Numbered from the stretch's first letter, positions 7,325-16,352 are shown. The stretch: 64,000 bases of DNA from Arthrobacter sp. U41 (GCF_001750145.1 NZ_CP015732.1:868001-932000); one strand, 5' to 3'. The notes: a model not told the origin generated them from the sequence alone. Program-made: numbers and translations.

Positions 7325-8351
7325 GTGAAGTTCCTTTGAGTAGGAGCAGATGCAAGTTGTTGAGATGGGAAGGGCCTAGCCGCATGTTCGCCCAACCTTC
7401 ATCTTCCACGGCGCTGACTGCAAGGATGTCCTCGGCAGCAGGCATTGAAGGCAAATCACTTACGTGCTGCAGCGTGAGCCCAGCCATGAGATGACCGAGA
7501 CGAAGCGATCGCGGAATATCAAATTTGCGCACGAGCCCTGAAAGAAATCCTGCCGCGAAAGCATCGCCGGCTCCGACAGGTTCCACGACGTCGGTTTTCA
7601 GCGCAGACTGGAAAGTTGCGAGACCCTGAGCGAAATGCGTCGCGCCGATAGCTGCGTCCTTAACTACGAGGTGAGCAGCGTCGGGAAGAATTTCTCGCAC
7701 GTCTTCGGCCCGTGGTGTGCCCCAAAGAGTCTGGGCTTCATCTCGACCCACAACGACTATGTCGGCACCGCGGGCCAGCTCGAGGAGTCGGGGGGCAGCG
7801 TCGGCTTGCGACCAGAGGGCGGGCCGGTAATTGACGTCAAAACTGACCAGCCCGTCCCCCGGATTACGGTCGATGACCAACCTCTGCATAAGGTCATTAG
7901 CGCTGGCCGAAAGGGCGGCCGTTATACCGGAAACGTGGCAGAGCGTACGGCTTTCCAGGCGCAGGTGGGGTAGGTCCGCCGGGCCTAGGGCGGACGCAGC
8001 AGATCCGGACCGGTAGTAATAGACGTGGCTGTCTTCGTCGTCCCGATCTTTGAAGTAGATGCCCGTGGGGCGTGTCCGGTCTACCGCGACGTTCTCGAGA
8101 GAGACACCGCGCGCCCGCAGGAACTCGCAGATTATCCTCCCGAAGGGGTCGTTCCCGACTTTGCTGAACCATTCGACGTCGTGCCCCAGGTGGGCCAGCC
8201 CGGCGGCTACGTTGCTTTCGGCTCCTCCGACATGAATGCCAACGTGCCTGTTCTGCTCCAGGGAGCCTTCGTCAGGGGTGAGTAAAACCATCGTTTCCCC
8301 AATGCACAGCAGCTCCGGCACTTTGGTCGCCGCCGTTCTTTCTCTGATCAT
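7314..8351 (-). CDS. kdgK: PfkB-family sugar kinase, probably 2-keto-3-deoxygluconate kinase
   Basis: With the start at 8351 (GGGAAA upstream), the protein is 345 aa and begins MIRERTAATKVPELLCIGE. It has the ribokinase fold signatures: VGGAESNVAAGLAHLG (41-56), the YYYRSGSAAS segment (111-120) that is characteristic of 2-keto-3-deoxygluconate kinases, DVNYRPALW (172-180), and the anion hole/catalytic motif GAGDAF with Asp263. A longer frame up to 8438 would run into the upstream ATPase gene, so it was rejected. The family phosphorylates KDG to KDPG, the substrate of the overlapping aldolase. Both point to 2-keto-3-deoxy sugar acid as the central intermediate of the island. Confidence 0.86.
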   Translation of the reverse strand: MIRERTAATKVPELLCIGETMVLLTPDEGSLEQNRHVGIHVGGAESNVAAGLAHLGHDVEWFSKVGNDPFGRIICEFLRARGVSLENVAVDRTRPTGIYFKDRDDEDSHVYYYRSGSAASALGPADLPHLRLESRTLCHVSGITAALSASANDLMQRLVIDRNPGDGLVSFDVNYRPALWSQADAAPRLLELARGADIVVVGRDEAQTLWGTPRAEDVREILPDAAHLVVKDAAIGATHFAQGLATFQSALKTDVVEPVGAGDAFAAGFLSGLVRKFDIPRSLRLGHLMAGLTLQHVSDLPSMPAAEDILAVSAVEDEGWANMRLGPSHLNNLHLLLLKGTSHDD

Positions 8352-8380
8352 GCTAAATTTCCCACGCCCGTCCTCGTCGA

Positions 8381-9565
8381 CTAACTCGATGCCATCTGCG
8401 CGCGTTCGAGGAGTATTCCACTGTCCGCGGAGTACCAAAGAACGTCCTCCGGATCGAACGAGATGCTGACCCTCTCACCGTGGGCAAGTACTACATCACC
8501 GACGAGCTTTGCGTAGAACAGGTCCTTTGACGCTCTTGCTCCGACCTCGGCTGCGTGCGGTTCAGCACCGAATTTGAAGCCCACTACCGTTTCCGCGCCG
8601 AGATGTTCCACAGTCAGGACGCGTGCGGGGTACTCCGGCAGTCCGTCGATCCTGCGGGACGTGTGAATGCGGACCTTTTCGGCACGAATCCCGAGTTGCA
8701 CTGCCCCGGCGTCAGAAATTTCGGGGGATGCAAACGGCAAGGCGTTACCGAACATGTCCGCGTTGCCGTCCGTGAAAGTCACTGGAATGAGGTTCATTGG
8801 CGGTGAACCGATGAACTTCGCGACAAAGGTGTTGGCCGGCTTGTTGTAGATTTCTTTGGGCGTCCCGTATTGCTGAACGACGCCGTCGTTCAGCACGATG
8901 ATCCGGGTCCCCATGGTCATTGCTTCGACCTGGTCATGAGTGACGTACACAAAGGTCTTTTGGACCCTGTCATGCAGCGCGGATATTTCCGCCCTCATCT
9001 GCGTCCGCAATTTGGCGTCGAGATTACTCAGGGGCTCGTCCAAGAGGTATAGCGCGGGTTCGCGGATCAGGGAGCGGGCTACGGCGACACGCTGGCGCTG
9101 TCCGCCGGAGAGGGCTTTGGGGCGCCGGTCCAGGTAGTCCGTCAGCTCCAGCATCTCGGCCACTTCATCGACTTTCCTTGCGATGTCGGCGCGCTTCATT
9201 AGCGAACGGCGTGCCAGACCGCCCACGAGCGGGATATGGTGCCACCATTTGAAATTGTCCATCACCAGCGGGAAGGCAACGTTGGCGCGGACGCTCATGT
9301 GCGGGTACAGGGCATAGGACTGGAAGACGAAGGCGATGTTCCGCTTCTTTGGCTCCAAATCGTTCACGACAACCCCGTCGAAACGCAGCTCGCCGGAGGA
9401 GATGTCCGTCAGCCCTGCGATCATCCGAAGCATGGTCGACTTACCGCAGCCCGAGGGCCCCAGGAGGACCAGGAACTCTTTGTCCGGAACCGTTGCATCG
9501 AATCCCTTGATGACGGTGTTGCCGGCGAAGTTTTTGCTGACTTGATCAAATTCAATCGTTGGCAT
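8381..9565 (-). CDS. Sugar ABC transporter ATP-binding protein (UgpC/MsmK type)
   Basis: This 394-aa ATPase has Walker A GPSGCGKST (residues 36-44), Q-loop FVFQSYALYPHMSV, signature LSGGQRQRVAVARSL, Walker B LYLLDEPLSNLD and switch histidine VYVTHDQVEAMT. The C-terminal ~140 residues form the regulatory OB/TOBE region typical of CUT1 importers (maltose, trehalose, glycerol phosphate and similar). A modest insertion (KWWHHIPLVGGLARRSLMKRADI) lies between the Q-loop and the signature. The gene lies 4 bp after the MalG-type permease and is co-transcribed with the two permeases and the binding protein, so it is dedicated to this importer rather than shared. Confidence 0.93.
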   Translation of the reverse strand: MPTIEFDQVSKNFAGNTVIKGFDATVPDKEFLVLLGPSGCGKSTMLRMIAGLTDISSGELRFDGVVVNDLEPKKRNIAFVFQSYALYPHMSVRANVAFPLVMDNFKWWHHIPLVGGLARRSLMKRADIARKVDEVAEMLELTDYLDRRPKALSGGQRQRVAVARSLIREPALYLLDEPLSNLDAKLRTQMRAEISALHDRVQKTFVYVTHDQVEAMTMGTRIIVLNDGVVQQYGTPKEIYNKPANTFVAKFIGSPPMNLIPVTFTDGNADMFGNALPFASPEISDAGAVQLGIRAEKVRIHTSRRIDGLPEYPARVLTVEHLGAETVVGFKFGAEPHAAEVGARASKDLFYAKLVGDVVLAHGERVSISFDPEDVLWYSADSGILLERAQMASS

Positions 9566-9569
9566 GGAT

Positions 9570-10406
9570 CTATCCCTTTACTGATCCGGCGGTAAGTCCG
9601 GAGACGATCTTGCGTTGCATGAGGAGGAAGAAAATTACTGCAGGGATCGTGAAGACCAGAGCTGCACTGAATACCGTGTCAAGGGGAGTTGAAAACTCGC
9701 CGATGAAAGAGGCGAGACCAGTCGACGCGACCCAGGATGAGCGGTCCTGAATGAATGTGGTGGCGAAGAGGTATTCATTCCAACCGTCAAAGAAGGTAAT
9801 GACCGCTGCGGCCGCCATGGACGGCGCCACAAGCGGCACCACCATAAACTGCAGAATGCTCAAGGGACTGCAGCCGTCCACTCGGGCAGATTCCTCGAGT
9901 TCGTAGGGGACGTTATCAATTGCTGATTTGAGGATGAAGAGTGCCACCGGCATTGCAAAGGCTGAATTGACCAACACCAGCCCCGAGAGCTGGTTCAGTA
10001 GCCCGAGAGCGGCAAACAGTGAGTATAACGGCACTACGAGCAACGCTTCAGGAAGCATTTGGGTGGCAAAGAAAAGGAAACCCATGGGTCCCTTGCCCAC
10101 GAACTTGTAACGGGACAGGGCGTAAGCGCCCATAGTTGCCATCAGCAGACTCAACATGGTGGTGCCGAAAGCGACGAAGGCGGAGTTGGCCATCCAGCCC
10201 AGGAACGGTGTGTCGGTAGTTAGCACGGAGAACAGATCCAAGGCCCGGGAGATGTCGGGCAAGGGCTTCTGCTGACCTTGGTAGAGATCATTTGTGGGGG
10301 TCATCGCTGTGTTGATGATCCAGTAAAGCGGGAAGCCCGCAAGGCAGGTGAGAAGCAGCGCGAGCAGGGCTCTTACTCCGGTGCTCAGACGTCGGCGCAC
10401 AATCAT
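9570..10406 (-). CDS. Carbohydrate ABC transporter permease, MalG-like
   Basis: The 278-aa protein has about six predicted membrane segments, starting after the basic N-terminus (VRRRLSTGVRALLALLLTCLAGFPLYWII). The cytoplasmic EAA coupling loop is visible as EESARVDGCSPLSILQFMVVPLVAPSM (about 189-215), which docks on the ATPase. It belongs to the CUT1 permease family (BPD_transp_1). It overlaps the preceding MalF-like gene by 4 nt and precedes the ATPase by 4 bp. Together with the other permease it forms the membrane channel for the substrate captured by the lipoprotein encoded upstream. Confidence 0.92.
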   Translation of the reverse strand: MIVRRRLSTGVRALLALLLTCLAGFPLYWIINTAMTPTNDLYQGQQKPLPDISRALDLFSVLTTDTPFLGWMANSAFVAFGTTMLSLLMATMGAYALSRYKFVGKGPMGFLFFATQMLPEALLVVPLYSLFAALGLLNQLSGLVLVNSAFAMPVALFILKSAIDNVPYELEESARVDGCSPLSILQFMVVPLVAPSMAAAAVITFFDGWNEYLFATTFIQDRSSWVASTGLASFIGEFSTPLDTVFSAALVFTIPAVIFFLLMQRKIVSGLTAGSVKG

Positions 10407-11341
10407 GCGTGGACTCCGTTCTGCTTGTTGGCACGTTGTTCGGCGACAAAATAGACTGCAGTCACGATCAGCGATAGCAGCAGCCCGAGGACGCCTGCCG
10501 CGGCCGCCATGCCGAGTTCACTGTTGCTGAATGCATGCCGGTAGACGTCGATGACGATCGTCGTGGTGACATCCACAGGGCCGCCGCCGGTAAGCAGCCA
10601 GATGATTTCGAACCGTCTGAAGGACCAGATCGTCATCAGCAAAGCGACCACGCGCAGAGTCGGCAGCAGGAACGGCAGCACCACGAATTTGAATGTGCTG
10701 TAGCTATCGGCTCCGTCAATTCTTGTGGCTTCGTATAGATCCTCTGGGACTGACTGCAGGGCTGCCAATACCACCAGCATGACGAAGGGGGTGACTTTCC
10801 AGACGGTCGCAATCACGACGGAGAGCATGCCGTAGTTCGGATCGGTCAGCCAGCCCCTCTCCCCGAGCCCGAGTGCTGCGGTGGCTGCGTTGGCTACACC
10901 GGTGGAATCGTTGTAGATCCAGCGGAAGACGAGCACGACGGCAACCGTGGGCACTGCCCACGGCATGACCATGACAGCTCTGGCCAGTGTGCGACCGGGG
11001 AAGAAGCGGTTGATGACAAAGGCCGACACGGTGCCCAGTGTCAGGGATCCAACGACGGTGAAAACGGTGTATATAAGTGTGGTCGCCACCGACTTGAAGA
11101 AGGCTCCGCTGCTCAAAAGTTGGTTGTAGTTTTCGGTGCCGATGTACTTCCCGGCGGTCGGATTCAGCAGGCGAGTGTTCGTGAAGCTAAGGTCAAGGCC
11201 CTTCAGCAGCGGCAGCACAGCGAACACCAGCAGATACAGGACAGCCAGTCCTATGAACAGATAGGGGGTCCAGCTGAAGCGCCGGCGTCGAGACGGAGGC
11301 CGGGACGGAGCTTGCGTCCTGACGGGTGTGGTGACAGTCAT
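10403..11341 (-). CDS. Carbohydrate ABC transporter permease, MalF-like
   Basis: With the ATG at 11341, preceded by a purine-rich GAGAGAA site, this is a 312-aa protein beginning MTVTTPVRTQAPSRPPS. A longer frame from a GTG at 11380 is possible but has a poor ribosome binding site. Six membrane segments are apparent, the first being FSWTPYLFIGLAVLYLLVF. The EAA loop EATRIDGADSYSTFKFVVLPFLLPT lies near the C-terminal third. This is the first permease of the CUT1-type importer. Its end overlaps the MalG-like start by 4 nt (ATGA), and it follows the binding-protein gene. Confidence 0.92.
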   Translation of the reverse strand: MTVTTPVRTQAPSRPPSRRRRFSWTPYLFIGLAVLYLLVFAVLPLLKGLDLSFTNTRLLNPTAGKYIGTENYNQLLSSGAFFKSVATTLIYTVFTVVGSLTLGTVSAFVINRFFPGRTLARAVMVMPWAVPTVAVVLVFRWIYNDSTGVANAATAALGLGERGWLTDPNYGMLSVVIATVWKVTPFVMLVVLAALQSVPEDLYEATRIDGADSYSTFKFVVLPFLLPTLRVVALLMTIWSFRRFEIIWLLTGGGPVDVTTTIVIDVYRHAFSNSELGMAAAAGVLGLLLSLIVTAVYFVAEQRANKQNGVHA

Positions 11342-11409
11342 CGCTACGTTCTCTCGATTCAGGAACAGGCTGCCCCGCACGGTTCTCCGTCCAGGGCAGC
11401 CTGCGGCTT

Positions 11410-12696
11410 CTAGGGGGTGAGGCTTGCGGCCTGTTGCTGGGCGGCGTCCATAGCGTCCTTAGCGGAAATTCCGGTAGTCAGCATTCTGGCCACCTGTGTG
11501 AGGACTATGGTCCGGACCTGCGGTGTCTTGGTTTCAAATCCCGGAATCACGACGGATGAAGAGTTGTCAAGCTGCTTGTAGAAGGCGTCGATCCAAGGAT
11601 TGGCGTCGATCTTGGCCTGCGGAGCAGATACTCCGGTGGCGATACCGGAGGGGAACAGCGCGTCCGCAAACTTTGACTGCGTGTCGGCGGTCATCATCCA
11701 CTTGATGAAGTCCTTGGCCAGCTCCTTGTTCTTAGAGTTGGCGTTGATGCCAATGGAGAATCCTGCATAGGCGGATCCCCCGCCGGGGAACGGTAGGACC
11801 GAGGCGGAGACCTGGGATGACTTCACGCCGTCTTTGCTTGAAACCATGGTCAGCAGGGCAGATGAATTGTCGATGACCATGCCGACCTGTCCGGCCGCGA
11901 ATTTGCTGCGGTATGTCGAGGCGTCATCGCCTACGCCGAACCCACCGGACTTGTACGCCTTGAGGAAGGCGTCCGCAGCCGCAATGTTCTCTTCACTGTT
12001 GAGAGTCAGTTTTTTGCCATCAGACCATTTGCCGCCGAACCCGTAGGCCCAGTTGCTGTAGTCAGTGAACCACGGTGATTCCTCGTTGAGCTGGTGTCGG
12101 ACGGCGAATCCCGTTTTGCCGGTTTTGTCCTTGATCGTTCGGGCGGCAGTGGCCAGCTCGTCCGGCGTGGTTGGGGGCTTGACGCCTGCCGCCGACATGA
12201 TGTCGTTGTTATAGAACAGGGCGTACGGCACAGCCTCCCAGATGAGGCCCAGCTGCTTCCCATCGAATTTGTAGTTCTCATTCGTTTTGCGCAGTGCGCT
12301 TTCGCTGGCCGGATCAAGCACCCCGTCCAGTGGTTCGAGTGCTCCGCTGGACGCCAGTTCGGGGAAGAACGGGTCCGGAATGATAAGAATGTCCGGACCC
12401 GCCCCGGATCCGATCTGGGTGCTGATCGTCTTCTCGTAATCGGCGCGGGTGATCTCCTGCTTCTCGACTTTGGCCTTGGGGTTGGCACTTTCGTACTGCT
12501 TTACCGCGTCCAGAATGTTGGCCCCGCGACCTGGCTCTAGCCACTGCCAGTTGGCGAAGGTCAGTGTGCCGCCTTCCGCTGCCGGGGGGCCCGAGGCCTT
12601 GGCGGCTCCCCCGTCGGCGCCGCCGCTGCAGGCGCTCAGCGCCAGCCCCACCGCAACCGCCATGATTGCGCTCTTCATCGCTGTTCTAGTCTTCAC
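11410..12696 (-). CDS. Extracellular sugar-binding lipoprotein of the ABC importer
   Basis: I place the start at a GTG at 12696 because AGGAG lies 5 nt upstream; the ATG at 12678 has no such site. The resulting 428-aa protein begins with a lipoprotein signal, lipobox LSAC with Cys23. The mature part is a family 1 extracellular solute-binding protein (GTLTFANWQWLEPGRGANILDAVKQYESANP at the N-terminus; GMVIDNSSALL and AKDFIKWMM later). It captures the substrate outside the cell and delivers it to the two permeases encoded downstream. It is the promoter-proximal gene of the leftward operon. A site matching the one before the IclR gene lies 15-31 bp upstream. Confidence 0.92.
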   Translation of the reverse strand: MKTRTAMKSAIMAVAVGLALSACSGGADGGAAKASGPPAAEGGTLTFANWQWLEPGRGANILDAVKQYESANPKAKVEKQEITRADYEKTISTQIGSGAGPDILIIPDPFFPELASSGALEPLDGVLDPASESALRKTNENYKFDGKQLGLIWEAVPYALFYNNDIMSAAGVKPPTTPDELATAARTIKDKTGKTGFAVRHQLNEESPWFTDYSNWAYGFGGKWSDGKKLTLNSEENIAAADAFLKAYKSGGFGVGDDASTYRSKFAAGQVGMVIDNSSALLTMVSSKDGVKSSQVSASVLPFPGGGSAYAGFSIGINANSKNKELAKDFIKWMMTADTQSKFADALFPSGIATGVSAPQAKIDANPWIDAFYKQLDNSSSVVIPGFETKTPQVRTIVLTQVARMLTTGISAKDAMDAAQQQAASLTP

Positions 12697-12710
12697 TAAC
12701 ACTCCTGATG

Positions 12711-12727
12711 TGTGCATATGTTGCAAC
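12711..12727 (-). promoter_or_regulatory. Candidate IclR operator upstream of the binding-protein gene
   Basis: Read on the minus strand this is GTTGCA-ACA-TATGCACA. The divergent IclR/deacylase promoter holds GTTGCA-TAG-TATGCACA at 14407-14423: 14 identical bases around a 3-bp variable centre. A second small inverted repeat, GCAAC-N4-GTTGC, overlaps at 12723-12736. The site is 15-31 bp before the start codon, a typical repressor position. Confidence 0.6.
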
Positions 12728-12782
12728 GCGTGTTGCGGTAGCTGCCATCCTGTCAGGTGCAATCCCGGCTTGTAAACAGTTT

Positions 12783-14384
12783 TTACAAAGAAGTCGGTCC
12801 TGGCGACCTGCGCACGGCCCGCCCGGGCCGGATTTCCGTCCTTTTTCCCCCCGCGATGGTGGGCTCCCCGTTAACGAATACGTACGGGATGCCATCTGGC
12901 CAGACTTTGGGGTTGTCGTACGTGGCGCGTGATCCCACAGTGCCGGGATCGAACACCACGAGATCGGCCCAGTTGCCTTCCGCCACCACTCCGCGGTCGG
13001 TCAGGCCCAGTCGCCTGGCAGGGCGTGACGTGGCGTGAAGCACCGCCTCCTCCAGGGTCATCACGCCCAGGTCGCGAACGTAGTGCCCCAGGAACCTCGG
13101 AAAAGTACCCCACCCGCGAGGGTGGGGACGTTCTCCGACCAGGATGCCGTCACTGCCGATGGTGTGGGCGGAGTGCCGCATTACGGCTTGGACATTCTCT
13201 TCATTGCCGACCTGTACCAGGCACCCGGCACCGAAGTTATCGTCAAGGAGGAGGTCCAGGAAAACCTCCCCGGCGGACGACAGCCGTTCCCCGGCCAGTT
13301 CCGTCACAGATTTTCCTACCGCCCAGTCGTTCTTGGGGTGCTGGGTCGACGCGATAACAATCGTTGACCAGTCCATGGGGACTCCATGGTGGCCGTCAGA
13401 GCCCTGCACCTCGATTTCCTGAAGAATAAGCGCGCGCGTTTCGGGGTCGCTCACACGGGCGCTCATCGCTTCATTCCCGCCTTCATGAACCCAGCTTGGC
13501 AGCAGCGCGGCAAGGTACGTGGCGCCGGCCAGATAGGGGTAGGAATCCAATGTGATGTCGATGCCGGCCGCAATCGCCTCGTCGAAGGCTGCGAGAACCT
13601 CGCCGGCGCGACCCTTGTTCTGGGGAAAATTGACGTGGCAGTGGGCCAGGTGGAGCGGCACCTCGGCGGCCCTGACTATTTCGAGGCAGGCACGGTAGCC
13701 TTCCACCACGTCAATACCGTAGTTCCGGTGGTGCGGACAGTAGTAGCCGCCGAGCTCCCTGACAGCGGCCAACGCGTGAATAATCTCCTCGTCGGAGGCG
13801 TACATTCCAGGCGTGTATGTCAGCCCGGTCGACATGCCCATGGCCCCGTCCCGTAAACCCTGAGCCACAATCTCGCGGATTCGCTCCAGCTCTCCGGGCG
13901 TCGCGGCCCGTGATGCGGTCCCCATGACTGCCATTCTGGCCGTTCCGTGCGGTACGAGCACGGCTACGTTGACAGCTGCACCTTGGTCTACCTGATCCAG
14001 ATAGTCTGCTATGCTGCGCCAGGCGTAGTCGAGATCCGGAGTGCCATTCCACCCCGCGATCTGCTCTCTGGTCACGGCCATGACGGCATCAGTCACCGGC
14101 GCATATCCGAGCCCGTCCTGGCCAACTACCTCCAGCGTGACTCCTTGGGCAGCCTTGGCGACATGCGCGGGATCCGCTAGAACCGCCAGATCTGAGTGTG
14201 CATGCATGTCAATGAACCCGGGACAGACCACGAGTCCCGAGACGTCGATGTCCTCTCCGGCCGCCCCCTGCCCCGGAACTAGTATGCCTGCGATGCGGCC
14301 TTCGCTTATGCGAATGTCGGCCGCATAACGCGGCCCCCCTAGACCGTCAATGACGTAACCGCCGCGCAAAACCCAACTAGCCAT
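12783..14384 (-). CDS. N-acyl-D-amino-acid deacylase-like amidohydrolase
   Basis: The 533-aa protein follows the D-aminoacylase architecture (COG3653). A small N-terminal beta domain is followed by the TIM barrel with H61-x-H63 (GFIDMHAHSDL), CPHH, HLAHCHV, YPYLAGATYLAALLPSWVHEGG, then GSDGILVGERPHPRGWGTFPRFLG and the C-terminal beta part. Family members remove the acyl group from N-acyl-D-amino acids with one or two zinc ions. In classical enzymes the metal-binding cysteine lies in a VVGNCG motif; here the same place reads VVGQDG (Asp90), so metal binding or substrate class may differ. It is divergent from the IclR regulator and adjacent to sugar-acid genes. This makes an N-acylated amino-sugar acid a plausible substrate; that is inference. 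Confidence 0.87.
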   Translation of the reverse strand: MASWVLRGGYVIDGLGGPRYAADIRISEGRIAGILVPGQGAAGEDIDVSGLVVCPGFIDMHAHSDLAVLADPAHVAKAAQGVTLEVVGQDGLGYAPVTDAVMAVTREQIAGWNGTPDLDYAWRSIADYLDQVDQGAAVNVAVLVPHGTARMAVMGTASRAATPGELERIREIVAQGLRDGAMGMSTGLTYTPGMYASDEEIIHALAAVRELGGYYCPHHRNYGIDVVEGYRACLEIVRAAEVPLHLAHCHVNFPQNKGRAGEVLAAFDEAIAAGIDITLDSYPYLAGATYLAALLPSWVHEGGNEAMSARVSDPETRALILQEIEVQGSDGHHGVPMDWSTIVIASTQHPKNDWAVGKSVTELAGERLSSAGEVFLDLLLDDNFGAGCLVQVGNEENVQAVMRHSAHTIGSDGILVGERPHPRGWGTFPRFLGHYVRDLGVMTLEEAVLHATSRPARRLGLTDRGVVAEGNWADLVVFDPGTVGSRATYDNPKVWPDGIPYVFVNGEPTIAGGKRTEIRPGRAVRRSPGPTSL

Positions 14385-14406
14385 AGTTGCCTCACTTCGG
14401 AATGAT

Positions 14407-14433
14407 GTTGCATAGTATGCACATGTGTGTGCA
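14407..14433. promoter_or_regulatory. Divergent promoter operator: candidate IclR binding site
   Basis: GTTGCATAGTATGCACA (14407-14423) contains the perfect palindrome TGCATA-G-TATGCA. It runs into a second inverted repeat, TGCACA-N4-TGTGCA, at 14418-14433. It lies between the deacylase start (14384) and the IclR start (14471), and shares its core with the site before the binding-protein gene, so one regulator could control all three transcription units. Confidence 0.62.
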
Positions 14434-14470
14434 AAATTGGACGAACTGGATCAGTATATAGGGGTGAAGA

Positions 14471-15205
14471 ATGTCACAAGCTGTGCAACGGGCCACCGAA
14501 ATACTGGACTTCCTCGGTGAAGGATCGCAAAGCCTCAGCGCGGTAGCGAAGCGATTTGACGTGCACCGGTCAACGGTCCTGCGCCAATTACAGACGCTGG
14601 AAGAAGCGGGATTCGTGCTTCGCCGCGGAAACGGCCATTACAGCATTGGACCCAAAATGATCTCCATTGCCCAGCAGGCCCTGGACAGTCTGGACCTGCC
14701 TTCCGTTGCCCACGACGAAATCCGAAAGCTGCACGCTCGCACTGGCAACACCATCCACCTTGCCCAACTCGTGGAATCAACGGTGATGTACGTGGACAAG
14801 GTGGAAGGTCAGGACAGCGTGCGGATGTACTCACGCATAGGCAAGACCGTTCTTCCCCACTGCACCGGCGTGGGCAAAGCGATACTCAGCCAGATCTCAG
14901 AAGCCCGTCGTGACGCAGTGCTCGCCGGTGCCGAATGGACACCCTTCACCGAGCACACCGTCGTTTCGAGGGAAGCCCTGGACGAGCAACTGGCTGTAAT
15001 CGAGGCCCAGGGGTGGGGGGTCGATGACGGGGAATTCGAGGATTTCGTTAACTGCATCGCAGTTCCCGTCTCAAATACCAGCGCCACGATCGTCGGTGCT
15101 ATTTCCCTCACCGCCATCAAGGCTGTGGCAACCATTGAGGACCTTAAGGTCTATCTGGAGGACATCCGCAGCACCGCCCGGGCAATTTCCCGGCAACTCG
15201 GCTAA
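14471..15205 (+). CDS. IclR-family transcriptional regulator of the island
   Basis: This 244-aa protein has the N-terminal winged helix-turn-helix (AVQRATEILDFLGEGSQSLSAVAKRFDVHRSTVLRQLQTLEEAGFV, residues 4-50) and the C-terminal IclR effector domain (HDEIRKLHARTGNTIHLAQL...HCTGVGKAIL...GAISLTAI). The same family contains KdgR-type regulators of 2-keto-3-deoxygluconate catabolism. A GGGGTGAAG site precedes the ATG. It is divergent from the deacylase gene and heads a rightward operon with the PLP lyase, RidA and dehydrogenase. Candidate operators occur in this promoter and before the ABC operon. Repression relieved by a pathway intermediate is the simplest expectation; activation is possible. 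Confidence 0.92.
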   Translation: MSQAVQRATEILDFLGEGSQSLSAVAKRFDVHRSTVLRQLQTLEEAGFVLRRGNGHYSIGPKMISIAQQALDSLDLPSVAHDEIRKLHARTGNTIHLAQLVESTVMYVDKVEGQDSVRMYSRIGKTVLPHCTGVGKAILSQISEARRDAVLAGAEWTPFTEHTVVSREALDEQLAVIEAQGWGVDDGEFEDFVNCIAVPVSNTSATIVGAISLTAIKAVATIEDLKVYLEDIRSTARAISRQLG

Positions 15206-15224
15206 CTAGGATCTGAAAGACACT

Positions 15225-16352
15225 ATGACCTTCTATTCCGATCTGGGCCTGAAACCCGTCATCAACGCAGCCACAACCTTCACCGCACTCGGCGGTTCGC
15301 TGATGCCCAAAGAGGTGCTGGATGCCATGAGCGACGCAGCAGGTTCGTTTGTGGACATGCACGAACTGCACCTGGCCGCCGGGAAACGGCTGGCACAGAT
15401 CACTCGGAACGAGGCAGCATATGTCACGTCCGGTTGCGCCGCCGCGCTGATCCTGGCGCTGCTGGGGATCCGGACCAAGGGGGATCCCCAGGTTTTGACC
15501 TCGTTCCCAGGGCGGGACCTAGCACCGAGCGAAGTGATCATGCACGCTGCGCACCGCATTCCATATGATGCCGCCATTGCAATGGCGGGTGTAACCATCC
15601 GCCAGATCGGGAACATCCAACAGACTTTTGACTGGGAACTGGAGGCCGCCATCAACGACAATACGGCCGCCATCCTCTACGTGGCAGGTTCTCATCTGCC
15701 CCAAGTCGCCCTTCCTCTCTCTGAAGTGGTCCGCATCGCGAAGTCCCGTGGGGTGCCAGTCCTAGTCGATGCCGCCGCACAGCTGCCGCCCGTGGAAAAC
15801 CTGTGGCACTTTACCCGCGAGGTGGGTGCTGACGTAGCCGTGTTCTCCGGCGGAAAGGCGCTGCGGGGTCCCCAAGCCAGCGGATTCATGGTCGGCCGCG
15901 CCGATATCATCGAGTCCGCACGCCAGAATGGAGCACCCTACCAGCGATGGGCCCGCGCCATGAAGGTGGGCAAGGAGGAAATCGCGGGTCTTGTCGCCGC
16001 AGTGGAACGCTTCATCGACCTGGATCACGCCTCCCTTCACGCGCAATGGCTAGCAACGGTAGGTGCCTGGTCCGACGCCTTGCTCGATCTTGATGGAGTT
16101 TCACTGCGAACCGAGATGCTAAATGAGGCCGGCCAGCCGGTGCCCCGGCTCTACGTGGGAATGTCGGACACCACCCACGCCGGCCGGACGCTTTCCGCGC
16201 TTGCGGAAGCGACGCCTCGGGTGGCAGTGCATCCGGATCTGCGCAACGGCACTCCGCACGGATTCTGGATTAGCCCCGACCTTCTCCAGGACGGTGAAGA
16301 GCAGATGGTCGAAGATGCCGTCCGCGCCGCCGTCGCCACCTCAACTGCCTAG
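15225..16352 (+). CDS. SelA/DgaE-like PLP-dependent amino-sugar-acid ammonia-lyase
   Basis: The 375-aa protein is a fold-type I PLP enzyme of the SelA-related group that includes D-glucosaminate-6-phosphate ammonia-lyase (DgaE). Visible signatures are the N-terminal LKPVINAATTFTALGGSLMP, TSGCAAAL (68-75), Asp182 in VDAAAQLPP contacting the pyridine nitrogen, and the Schiff-base Lys211 in FSGGKALRGPQASG. Family members remove ammonia from 2-amino-2-deoxy-aldonates, giving 2-keto-3-deoxy acids. With an unlinked KDG-type kinase in the island, the substrate may be the non-phosphorylated acid, unlike DgaE; that is an inference. It is followed directly by RidA, which typically detoxifies enamine intermediates of such eliminations. 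Confidence 0.82.
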   Translation: MTFYSDLGLKPVINAATTFTALGGSLMPKEVLDAMSDAAGSFVDMHELHLAAGKRLAQITRNEAAYVTSGCAAALILALLGIRTKGDPQVLTSFPGRDLAPSEVIMHAAHRIPYDAAIAMAGVTIRQIGNIQQTFDWELEAAINDNTAAILYVAGSHLPQVALPLSEVVRIAKSRGVPVLVDAAAQLPPVENLWHFTREVGADVAVFSGGKALRGPQASGFMVGRADIIESARQNGAPYQRWARAMKVGKEEIAGLVAAVERFIDLDHASLHAQWLATVGAWSDALLDLDGVSLRTEMLNEAGQPVPRLYVGMSDTTHAGRTLSALAEATPRVAVHPDLRNGTPHGFWISPDLLQDGEEQMVEDAVRAAVATSTA

